64,000 bases of DNA from Burkholderia lata (GTDB taxonomy: Bacteria; Pseudomonadota; Gammaproteobacteria; Burkholderiales; Burkholderiaceae), in the NCBI RefSeq assembly GCF_000012945.1, contig NC_007509.1:1-64000 (forward strand). The letters are read 5' to 3'. The position numbers and the translations under genes are program-made. Below the pieces are notes generated by a model. It was given only the letters and a program-made list of their open reading frames with translations. It did not search any database and had not been told where the DNA came from. This document shows, piece after piece, positions 8,513 to 17,000 of this stretch. The first letter of the stretch is position 1. Each line of letters starts with the position of its first letter.

Positions 8513-9829
8513 TCAGCGGCCGTCGTGATGCGAGTCGGCCGGGCGTTCGCGGAAGCGCCATAGCGCGATCATGCTGACGGCGCCGCACGCGAGCACGTAC
8601 CACGCGGGCGACATCGGATCGCCGGTGCGATGCAGCAGCCACGTGACGTTGAACTGCGCGAAGCCGCCGAAGATCGTCACGCCGAAGCTGTAGATCGTTG
8701 CGAGCGCGGTGGCGCGCACGCGCGGCGGGAACGCCTCCATGATCAGCAGCAGGAACGCGGAACTGCCTGCGGTGGCGAAGGCCATCACGACGGTGACGAT
8801 CGCGACCATCAGCCCCACCGACGGCGCGGCGATCAGCAGCCGGAAGGCGGGATACACGCACGCGAGCGACAGCAGCCACGTGACGGCGATCATCGGCTTG
8901 CGGCGCGGCAGGCGATCGATGATCCACAGCCCCGACACGAGCGCGGCGACGATCATCGCAAGCCCCGACGCGCAGCCGGCGAGCAGCGACGTCGCCATCG
9001 GCAGGTGAAGCGTGCGTACCGCATAGGCGGGCATGTAGAACACGAAGATGTAGAGCGTCGACGTGCCGCCGATGATCATCAGCGTGCCGAGCACGACGCG
9101 GCCGAGGTAGCGCGTGAACACTTCGCGCACCGCGCTGCCGTCGGCATCGTGCGTCGGCACATGCGTTTCGTCGAGATGCCGGCGGATGTAGAAGCCGACC
9201 GGGCCGAGCAGCAGGCCGAGCAGGAACGGCACGCGCCAGCCCCAGCTTTCGAGCGCGTCTGCCGACAGCACGGCCGACAGCAGCGCACCGCTGAGCGCGC
9301 CGAGCAGCGCCGCGACGCCCTGGCTGATCATTTGCCAGCTCACCATGAAGCCGCGGCCGGACAGCGGACCCGATTCCATCAGGAAGGTAGTCGACGCACC
9401 GATTTCGCCGCCGGCCGACAGGCCTTGCAGCAGCCGGCCGATCACGACCAGCACCGGCGCGACGACGCCGATGTGCGCATAGGACGGCGTCAGCGCGATC
9501 AGCGCGGTGCCCGCGATCATCAGCTGGATCGTCAGCGTCAGCGCCGCGCGCCGGCCTGCGCGATCGGCGTAGTTGCCGATCAGCACGCCACCGAGCGGGC
9601 GCATCACGAAGCCGACGCCGAAGGTCGCCATCGCGAGCAGCAGTGGCCCGGCGCCCGAGTCGACCGGAAAGAACGTCTTGCCGATCAGCGCGGCGAAGTA
9701 GCTGAACACGGTGAAGTCGAACATCTCGAGCGCGTTGCCGGCCGAGGTGGCGATGATCGTCCGGGTCTGCGCCGAGCGGCGGCGCGGGGCAGGCGGCGCG
9801 TCGACGAGCGGCGTGGCGGCGTCTTGCAT
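8513..9829 (-). CDS. MFS transporter, metabolite:H+ symporter (MHS) family
   Basis: A 438-residue inner-membrane transporter with about 12 hydrophobic segments. The MHS signatures are present: GNALEMFDFTVFSYFAALIG in TM1, GVGFVMRPLGGVLIGNYADR after TM2, and GRLLQGLSAGGEIGASTTFL in TM4. The family (ProP, KgtP, ShiA, CitA) imports carboxylates, betaines and similar solutes with protons. The ATG at 9829 is preceded by GGAGA at good spacing; the in-frame ATG at 9844 has none. As first gene of the set with the porin and amidohydrolase, it probably imports the substrate or product of that pathway. The substrate cannot be read from sequence. Confidence 0.88.
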   Translation of the reverse strand: MQDAATPLVDAPPAPRRRSAQTRTIIATSAGNALEMFDFTVFSYFAALIGKTFFPVDSGAGPLLLAMATFGVGFVMRPLGGVLIGNYADRAGRRAALTLTIQLMIAGTALIALTPSYAHIGVVAPVLVVIGRLLQGLSAGGEIGASTTFLMESGPLSGRGFMVSWQMISQGVAALLGALSGALLSAVLSADALESWGWRVPFLLGLLLGPVGFYIRRHLDETHVPTHDADGSAVREVFTRYLGRVVLGTLMIIGGTSTLYIFVFYMPAYAVRTLHLPMATSLLAGCASGLAMIVAALVSGLWIIDRLPRRKPMIAVTWLLSLACVYPAFRLLIAAPSVGLMVAIVTVVMAFATAGSSAFLLLIMEAFPPRVRATALATIYSFGVTIFGGFAQFNVTWLLHRTGDPMSPAWYVLACGAVSMIALWRFRERPADSHHDGR

Positions 9830-10401
9830 CGGGGATGTCTCCATGGGTATCGGTATCGTGAGCGCCGCATGGATCGTCAGGCATCCTGCGAGAGCTGGCC
9901 GCATGTTAAGACCCGGCAAAACATCGCGATACGCGCAAATTTTTATCCTGATAACATTTGTTTATCTCCTGATGCCTTTCGTCCGTCTCGTCCATTCGTG
10001 TTGTCTCTTAGAAAAGATGTCCGCAGTCTCAATAAGTTGTCTTTGAATAAAAAGTGGCCCGTTCTGGGGCATGAGCTCAATCTGCGGTGTCTTGGGCAGA
10101 ATATTTAGTCAATTTTTGGGGAAAGAAGATCTTGACGCATTCTTTCATCGTGACGTTGCATCGTTGATGCATCAGTAATTAACGAGTGCGGCGGGCCTAC
10201 TCTCGACGTATGTGCGAGGGCCGAGACGTTCTTTGCTACCAAAAGATCGAGACGGGAAGGGGTCTCTGAAAGCATGGCGCTGTAATCCATGAAATGGGGC
10301 CGTGCCGGCCCGTGGTCGAGTCTGATCATCGTTCCGACAGTCGTCGACCAGATTGAGTCGTGCTATGTTTATGCGCCGGAACAAGTAAAAGCCACTGGAC
10401 C
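9830..10401. other. Left edge of genomic island, no gene seen
   Basis: About 570 bp with visibly lower GC than the DNA to the left. The left part must carry the promoter of the MHS transporter (A/T-rich around 9940-9975). The short frames within have no recognisable product. I looked for a tRNA gene or a long direct repeat marking an integration site and found none. The sharp base-composition change suggests the island boundary falls here. Confidence 0.45.
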
Positions 10402-11229
10402 ATGGGCCAACAACAAGACCTGTACGACCGCTGGAAACGGGCGAAAGCGCAACTGAACGACCTGTTCAAGAAGCCTGAAAACACACTCATCGTTCACTAC
10501 TCTTGCGAGAGTTTCTACGACCAGACCAAGGCGGACTCGCCACGTGTCACATCGATCGCAGTAAGAAACCTGCAATCCGGGCAGACGCATTCGTTTTCGA
10601 TCCATTTTGCTGCTGAGCGCGCTCATGCTCTCGACCAGATTGAAAATCGGTACGACGAGTTTGAGCAGGCGATGCTGACGGACTTTTTTGCGTTCGCTCG
10701 CGACCATCAGTTTCACACCTGGCTGCACTGGAACATGCGAGACATGAACTATGGTTTCCCGGCGCTGGAACACCGTGCGGCGGTGTTGGGCTCACAAAGT
10801 TTCCACATCGACGAGAAGCAACTGGTGGACTTGTCTCGCGTGCTCATTGCGATCTACGGAAACAAGTACACGGGTCACCCACGCATCCAGTCGCTCATGG
10901 AAAAGAACCACATCACGCCCCGCGATTTCATGGTCGGACAGAGCGAGGCCGACGCGTTCGAGCAGAAGCGGTTCTTGGACATGCACCGTTCAACCCTGTC
11001 GAAAGTCGACGTGTTCGCCAACTTCGCGGAGCGCGCGCATAGCGGGACGCTGAAAACCAATGCCAACTGGTTCGAGCGGAACGGGCGCTCGTTCAAAGCC
11101 GGAATCGAAAAGATCAGGGAGCATTGGTTCTGGGGGGCGTTGATTGCCGTGGGTTTTGGAGCCTGGAACTACCGCGATCAAATCGTCCAGATTTGGGGCT
11201 GGGCCTTGAAACATCTGGGGCACGGCTGA
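10402..11229 (+). CDS. Unknown protein, possible RNase H-fold exonuclease with C-terminal TM
   Basis: I do not recognise a named family. The protein has 275 residues from the ATG at 10402. A core with alternating strands (NTLIVHYSCESFYD; SIAVRNLQSGQTHSFSIH), then TWLHWNMRDMNYGFPALEHR, LVDLSRVLIAIYGN and HPRIQSLMEKNHITP, recalls the order of elements in DEDD-type 3'-5' exonucleases, but the acidic positions are only partly convincing. A hydrophobic segment near residues 245-268 (HWFWGALIAVGFGAW) looks like a C-terminal membrane anchor. The next gene follows after 73 bp and also ends in a membrane helix, so the two probably form one unit. Position beside a Wadjet-like system suggests defence; the function is inferred only. 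Confidence 0.7.
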   Translation: MGQQQDLYDRWKRAKAQLNDLFKKPENTLIVHYSCESFYDQTKADSPRVTSIAVRNLQSGQTHSFSIHFAAERAHALDQIENRYDEFEQAMLTDFFAFARDHQFHTWLHWNMRDMNYGFPALEHRAAVLGSQSFHIDEKQLVDLSRVLIAIYGNKYTGHPRIQSLMEKNHITPRDFMVGQSEADAFEQKRFLDMHRSTLSKVDVFANFAERAHSGTLKTNANWFERNGRSFKAGIEKIREHWFWGALIAVGFGAWNYRDQIVQIWGWALKHLGHG

Positions 11230-11302
11230 CGGACGAAACCCGCACCGTGTGCGATCAGCGGTACTGCTTGACGTGCTACATTCCTCGACAAAACAACGGG
11301 GG

Positions 11303-12616
11303 ATGAACGTGCGAAGTTTCAACAGCGTGGTGGACGAGGCGCGGTTGGTCGCCAGTCCGGCTGAGACGGTGGCCAAATACCTTGAAGATCGCGGCGTGCA
11401 GGTCGCAAAGCAGCCGTTCAGCGATACGGTTGACGAGCAGTTCGAACAGGCGCTGCTAGAACGGCACGATCCACTGATCGATCTCGCCCTTGCACGATGG
11501 TGCTGCTACCTTCCGACAGGGCGGGCCTTGCTTGCCGCCAACGCTGGTGATGGCACGCATGCCCTTGCCATCCGTTTGTCTCTTCTCTCGAACGTTGCCG
11601 TCGGTGCGAGCTTTATGAGCAACGGGCCGATGGAGTTCTTCGCCAACAGCCCGATGGACTGGTTCCCGTCTGCAACGGATGAGGAACTGACTGCTTTTTT
11701 TAAGAATCCATCCCTGAGCAACGAGTTTTTTGAAGCGTTTTTCAACGGCGGTCCATCCTGGACATGCCTCTCGGAGCCGCAGCGTTTGACCGCACTACGC
11801 GCTGTGACGGGTAATCCTCGCATGAGGATACCTTACGATCAGGCGTTCGCTGACGGTTACGCCGAGTTCTTGCATAACAAGGTGTTTGAGGCCGCCTGGA
11901 ACATGGCGACGACTGTGCCAAACACCCGTGTTTGGGCATTTACGCTAGGGTGGCTGTTCGATGTTTTGCTTCCCGTCGGCCACGGCATCGATGACCCCCT
12001 GACCTCTGCGGCCCGATGGACGCCCGACGATGACGAGGGTATCAAACACGGGTCACTCTCATCGTTCCAAAACGTTCGCAAGGGGCTTGCGCGTCTTGCC
12101 TTGGCGAAGAATGCCAAGCGGACGGATGAGTTCCTGACGAGCGACGATCCTGCTCTGCGTGCAGCGGTGTACGCATCGAGTCCGTTGAGCACGGACCAGA
12201 TAGCATGTGCCGTTGAGCGCGACGGCGCCATGGGGTTCGACGAGATGGTGCGCAACACGAAGTTGTGGCGCGAGCAAGAGCATCGCGACGCGCTGCGTGC
12301 AGCTTCCTGGGTGGTGATCAACGCCGATTCACACTCCGATCTGCTGCCGCACAACCTCTTCACCAGGATGCGGGAACGGATGGAACATGAGCATCCATCG
12401 TGGTTCAGCAACGTGGTAGCCTGTGATCCCGATGATCTAGACTTGCCGGCAACTCGGGCAGATATGCATCGCGTGCTCGAAACGTTGACGGGCTCGAACA
12501 CCGGTCTCGGACTCCAACAGGTCAGCGCTTCCATCCAGGCGCTGAACAAGCGCCTGGGCTGGGTTTGGTGGTTCTCGTTGGGCGCGTTGCTTGCTACCGC
12601 CAGCCATTGGTTGTAA
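11303..12616 (+). CDS. Unknown helical protein with C-terminal TM anchor
   Basis: Not recognised. The protein has 437 residues from the ATG at 11303; an upstream in-frame GTG at 11249 would add 18 residues. It is mostly predicted helical with many short acidic/amphipathic stretches, possibly a repeat scaffold. The last 20 residues (LGWVWWFSLGALLATASHWL) form a hydrophobic tail like that of a tail-anchored membrane protein. The G-run before the ATG is very close to the start codon, so the exact start is uncertain. It is downstream of and co-oriented with another unknown gene that also has a C-terminal membrane helix, and convergent with the Wadjet-like operon. Confidence 0.7.
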   Translation: MNVRSFNSVVDEARLVASPAETVAKYLEDRGVQVAKQPFSDTVDEQFEQALLERHDPLIDLALARWCCYLPTGRALLAANAGDGTHALAIRLSLLSNVAVGASFMSNGPMEFFANSPMDWFPSATDEELTAFFKNPSLSNEFFEAFFNGGPSWTCLSEPQRLTALRAVTGNPRMRIPYDQAFADGYAEFLHNKVFEAAWNMATTVPNTRVWAFTLGWLFDVLLPVGHGIDDPLTSAARWTPDDDEGIKHGSLSSFQNVRKGLARLALAKNAKRTDEFLTSDDPALRAAVYASSPLSTDQIACAVERDGAMGFDEMVRNTKLWREQEHRDALRAASWVVINADSHSDLLPHNLFTRMRERMEHEHPSWFSNVVACDPDDLDLPATRADMHRVLETLTGSNTGLGLQQVSASIQALNKRLGWVWWFSLGALLATASHWL

Positions 12617-12642
12617 CGGACCACATCGGCCAAACAAGAAAC

Positions 12643-12658
12643 GGGGCCTCGCGGCCCC
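12643..12658. terminator. Hairpin between convergent operons
   Basis: GGGGCC-TCGC-GGCCCC forms a perfect 6-bp GC stem with a 4-base loop, 26 bp past the stop of the preceding plus-strand gene and just beyond the end of the minus-strand operon. The T-tract is weak on both sides, so it may act as a bidirectional boundary or a Rho-assisted terminator. Confidence 0.55.
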
Positions 12659-12666
12659 ATTGTCGT

Positions 12667-12886
12667 TTACTGGTTCCCGATGCCGCGCTCGGTCTCCCTG
12701 ACCTGCTCGCGTTGCTTCTTGCGCATCCATGCCTCGGTGATCACCGGCCTCATACCGTATCGCGAGTAACCATCAAAGTTTTGGATGAGTGTCTTGACCG
12801 CGTTGGTGTCATAGAGCAGGCAGACGTCTAAGACACGTTCCGTCAACCTGTGGCTTAGTGCCGCCTGCTTTCGAAGATTCCATCAT
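12667..12886 (-). pseudogene. Possible frameshifted fifth gene of the Wadjet-like operon
   Basis: Twenty bases after the jetD stop, GGAG followed by ATGATG opens a frame (MMESSKAGGTKPQ) that ends after 25 codons. One frame over, an open frame continues from the same point (LTERVLDVCLLYDTNAVKTL, then ITEAWMRKKQREQVRETERG) to a stop at 12667. Joined by a 1- or 2-base shift near 12847, they give a compact protein of about 72 residues with protein-like composition. A TTG start at 12846 would instead give 59 residues. I recognise no family. It could be a real small fifth cistron with a TTG start, a disrupted one, or chance. Confidence 0.4.
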
Positions 12887-12905
12887 CTCCAGAGCCCAGC
12901 AAGCT

Positions 12906-14003
12906 CTAGATCGCGAGTGGCTTGCCAGCGAATTCCTCGATTTGGTTTGCTGTGACCAATTCCTGATCTGCAGCCCATTCGTTGCAGTAGCGGAGCATGG
13001 CCAAGGCATCCGAACGTGTGGCTCGAAACATAGCCTGACCAGACTTTCCGACGGCTGACACATAAGGATGCCGGTTGTCCTCCACCAGGACGGCCTCGAG
13101 CATCGGTCCATATAGTGCCGATAGTCGTACATGAGAATGGCGTTTGGCGATTCGCTCGTGAATCTCCATCCCGGCGATGTCAAGATCGCCCCAGAAGGTG
13201 ATGTTGGGGTGATTGAGCAACTCTCTTGCAGAGGGTGTTCTAGATCCCTCACGTACCAATGTCACAGCACTGTAGAAATACTCCTCGACCATGCCCGCGA
13301 GTTGGTTGCCGAAATCCTCCGATGCTTTGCTCAATCCGAAACCAAAGGTGGCGATAAATGCGCAGTGCTCAATAGCCGATGTCGTGACTGCCAGTTCAAA
13401 AGCTGCCGGATTTTCCACCAGCACTACTGCCTCAGGATTGGATGCCCCGGCGGTGATGACATAGGGAGGATGGTAGGGAAATCTAGAAAGATCGATACCG
13501 AACGCTTTGATGGCGCGGGCCCCTAGTTTGCTCAACATCTTCGATGAGCCTCGCAGATACCTTGCACTTACCAAGTAGGCAGGACTGCCGGCGAGTGCGA
13601 GCTGATCCTCACGTAGCCGAATAAGTCCGTCAAGGATTTTAGGGAATTCCGAGGCGTCCATGTCAGCTAGGCTGGCCCCGCACTCGAACAGCGCATCGCG
13701 GTCGGAATCGGAAAGCCGCTCGCAAGTAATCAGGGCATCTTTCCAACCCTCGGCCCAGGATGGTGGCGGCAGCGGCGGCAAGTTCACTTTCACGCGACCC
13801 ACTGGATTACCGGTTCCTGACCACGAGCTTGCTTCGATCCACCCGCGCGTTCGCATGTCCTTGAAACCGGCCCGAATTGCTGCCGCGTCCAGGCCAGTCG
13901 CGTGTGTCAGCCGGTCGATCAACGTACCACCCTGCAAGACGGTGCTCTTACGGGTCTGTTGCCTCAGTACATTGACGAGTTTTTCTATGTTTTCGGCCGC
14001 CAT
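12906..14003 (-). CDS. jetD: JetD/MksG-like Toprim nuclease subunit of Wadjet-type system
   Basis: The DNA-cleaving subunit of an SMC anti-plasmid system, 365 residues. Residues about 1-75 form a winged helix (LQGGTLIDRLTHATGL, then RTRGWIEASS). The C-terminal half carries a Toprim-like core: VVLVENPAAFE (Glu197) and WGDLDIAGMEIHERI (Asp273, Asp275), the E...DxD metal-binding pattern of DUF2220/JetD proteins, followed by a basic stretch. In characterised systems JetD nicks or cuts circular DNA after the SMC complex has extruded it. It is the last clear gene of jetA-jetB-jetC-jetD, 6 bp after jetC. The family call rests on gene order plus these motifs, not on a search. Confidence 0.8.
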   Translation of the reverse strand: MAAENIEKLVNVLRQQTRKSTVLQGGTLIDRLTHATGLDAAAIRAGFKDMRTRGWIEASSWSGTGNPVGRVKVNLPPLPPPSWAEGWKDALITCERLSDSDRDALFECGASLADMDASEFPKILDGLIRLREDQLALAGSPAYLVSARYLRGSSKMLSKLGARAIKAFGIDLSRFPYHPPYVITAGASNPEAVVLVENPAAFELAVTTSAIEHCAFIATFGFGLSKASEDFGNQLAGMVEEYFYSAVTLVREGSRTPSARELLNHPNITFWGDLDIAGMEIHERIAKRHSHVRLSALYGPMLEAVLVEDNRHPYVSAVGKSGQAMFRATRSDALAMLRYCNEWAADQELVTANQIEEFAGKPLAI

Positions 14004-14009
14004 GATGTC

Positions 14010-17000
14010 CTAGCTGCTGAATTGCGATCCGAACACGCCTAGCGAGCCGGGCGGAGCCTTATGCGGGTCGACCGTGAGCCACGAATGCTTGCCGCCGTTC
14101 GCGCGATATGGCCGCCCGACGAAGTACGCGGGGAATATCTTAGGGTTGTTGATGTATCTCGGGTGATGGATCATCCCGATTAACTGGAAATGGCCGGCAG
14201 ACAGACGAAGCGACTCCATCGCCGAATCGATCATGTCGTCGTGACTGAGATTGGAGAAGAGTCCATCCAGGATGACAAAGTACCGCTCCTTGCGAAGCGC
14301 GGCACGGTTTTGCCGCCTCATGCCACCCGCTTGATCGATTGCCTGCCGCAGGCGGAACTCGGCGAGCTTCGCGATCCACATCAGACTAATCGCGGTCCGC
14401 ATGCCCTCGCTCAACCCCTTCGAAGTCAAAGGGTGCTGCCCGCCTTCCCAGATGGAGGGATGGCGAAACTCCACACTGACATCGGAGAACAGCGAGCGAT
14501 AGACTTCGGTGCGCAGTTCGTCGAGTGCACGCTTGCGGTGTCGTTTCTCAGCGACCAGGGAGCTGGAATCAGCTTTTCGTCGCATTTCGGCCTCGATGTT
14601 GCTATAGAGGTGATCCAGAAGATCGCCAATCTTATCTTCGGTTATGACGTTTGCGTTGACGTAGAAGCGAGAAGTCGGAGTCGTCGTCATCGCCTCATCC
14701 AGAATTGACAGAGCCCGTTCTGCGTCCTTTGCCAATATCGTCAGCATCTCTGTTGTCTTGTCGCGGGCAAATTCGAGGCTTGTGGTCGCCTGCTGTAGTA
14801 GCGCTCTATTGCTCGCAAGACTGACCTCTATCTGAGTCTTCATTTCCAGCGGTGCATCAAAGCGATCCTGACTTAGCAACCATTCGGCGTTGAGTACAGA
14901 TAGTCCTCTCCGAGTTCCAGTGATGATCTCCGTGCAGAAGCTACTCTTGCGATCCTGGTATTCGCGGGTCAGGCGTTCGGTAAGGCGTCTTGCTTGAGCG
15001 ATGTCTTTGGACTGTCCTGCTAACCCCAGTTCACCAGCCAAACGGCTGATCGTGCGAATATCATCGAGGAAGAACGGATCGCCATCTGCACGTTCGAGCT
15101 TACCGCGTATCGAATCGGCGTGCTGATAAAGCGCGGTATTCTCAAAACGGGGGGCACCTTCAGTCACCGCGGCGCGAATTTCGTTGAGGCTGTTCGATAC
15201 CGCACGGAACTCGCCCAACAGCTGGCAGGCTGCTTCATGTAGGGCATCCTGATAGTTCTTCAGCGTGTCGCGCCTCTCTATTTTTTCCTCTACGACTAAA
15301 CGATCCTGTTCCTGCTGTCGATTCGCCTCCGTCACCTTAATTTCCACGCTGGCTTTGCGAGTAAGCAATTCCTGTTCGCTTGTCTGGCCATCTCTGGTTG
15401 CATTGACGTAACGTTGGGCGTGAGGGAACTGACTCTGGTAGCTTTTCCGTGCATCTGCGCGACGTTTGTCGATTTCCAGAGATATGCGTGATTCTTCATG
15501 AGTCTCCATGAACGCAAGATCTTTGCTCTCGCTGAAGCTTACCAACGCTTCGAGATATTGCTTGTTCTCGAGGTAAGCTGCCGATGCGTTTGATTCAGTG
15601 TCGCGTGCCGTGGATAAATGATTTTCGTCTTCGTTGACGTTGTGAGTTGCCGAGACAATCTTCGTTGCTATCGCACTGAGTTTTTCCGTACTGACCTTAA
15701 CTACGTTCTCAAGTCGCACAACTTCCGCATCACCATCAACGTCCCGGTATCGACGCATCGCGCTGACCGCGGCATGTATGTCGTCTTGATCTCTCGCCTC
15801 GTACCATTCTCGCGAGCGCCGTAGATCCTCGGCTTCTTCGGCGATTTTCTGAAGATCCTGAGTGGCTTTTTGAAGCGCATCGACGCCGTGCTCTGCCAAC
15901 AAAGCCTGATAGCGACGCATATCCATGATGACTTCACGCACGGTGTCGGAATTGCGCGCCTCGTGCCATTCTCGTGCTTGCCTCAAGACGTCAGCTTGCT
16001 CATCGAGTTGATGCAATTCCTCCTCAATCCGTTCTGCAACATTCTCGCCGTGCTGCCTGATGAGCGATTGGTATTCGCGTGTATTCTGAATACTGTCCAG
16101 TGCTTCAGAGGAATTCCGAGCCAAGACATCGGGCAACTGCTTGCGCAGTTCTTTGAATCGCTCGGAACTCGCAGTCAGTTCTGTCTCTGCATTGGATGTT
16201 TCGGCCCGTGCAGCATCGCGGGCGAGCAGCACGGATGGGGACGTCTCCGAGAGGTGGCCAAGTGCCTCTTCCTCTCGCGCGAGCAGCTCCCGAAGCTCAC
16301 TGAGCCGTTGCTTGGCCAAAGTTCGCTCTTCTTCCACGGCGGCTGGATTCAGGAGGCAATGCACCAGGCGTGTCTTGATGCCGGCAAGCCACGTATATGC
16401 ACATTCGCCTTCCAGGGCCAGTGCCGGTGCGTCGCTCTCCATTACGTCCCTTAACCGGCTGGCGATTAGGACGGGCATCATGAACTGACCATCATGCAGG
16501 ATGCGAGCGGCCTCGGCCGCCTCCTCGATGGATTCCACGACCGGCGCAAATAGCAACGCGGAGAAGTGCGTTAGCCATTGCTGTTTCACGGTAGGTGGGC
16601 AGTGACTCTCGACGAAGATGTGAAGTGGAACGAACGGAACCGCTTCGTCGAGAAGAGCATGGGCGCAAGCTACATCTTCCGGTCGGGCCACCGGATCGGA
16701 CATCAACTCAGCGAGTTGGCGTTCTGCCGTCAGGATCTGCTGGTTGTATTGGGCAATTTGACGAAGTCGTGTCGCGCGCTGTGATTCCATATCAGCGAGC
16801 CATGCGGCAGCGGTCCAACCTGGATGCTCGTCGCGAAACAGGTTGAGCCTGGACACTTGAGATCCGAGCGACTCGACGACGGCTTCGGTCAGAGCGATAT
16901 CTTTCTGCAAGTCGGCACGCTCCTGGCCGGGATCGAGCATCGTTGGATCGGTGTTCCCGAAAATCCGGTGGAATATCTCGACGAACGATTTCAAGCTCTG

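Noticed and set aside
10105..10329. 74-codon minus-strand frame at the island edge
   Set aside because: No ribosome site, no recognisable pattern, overlaps the presumed boundary and promoter DNA.
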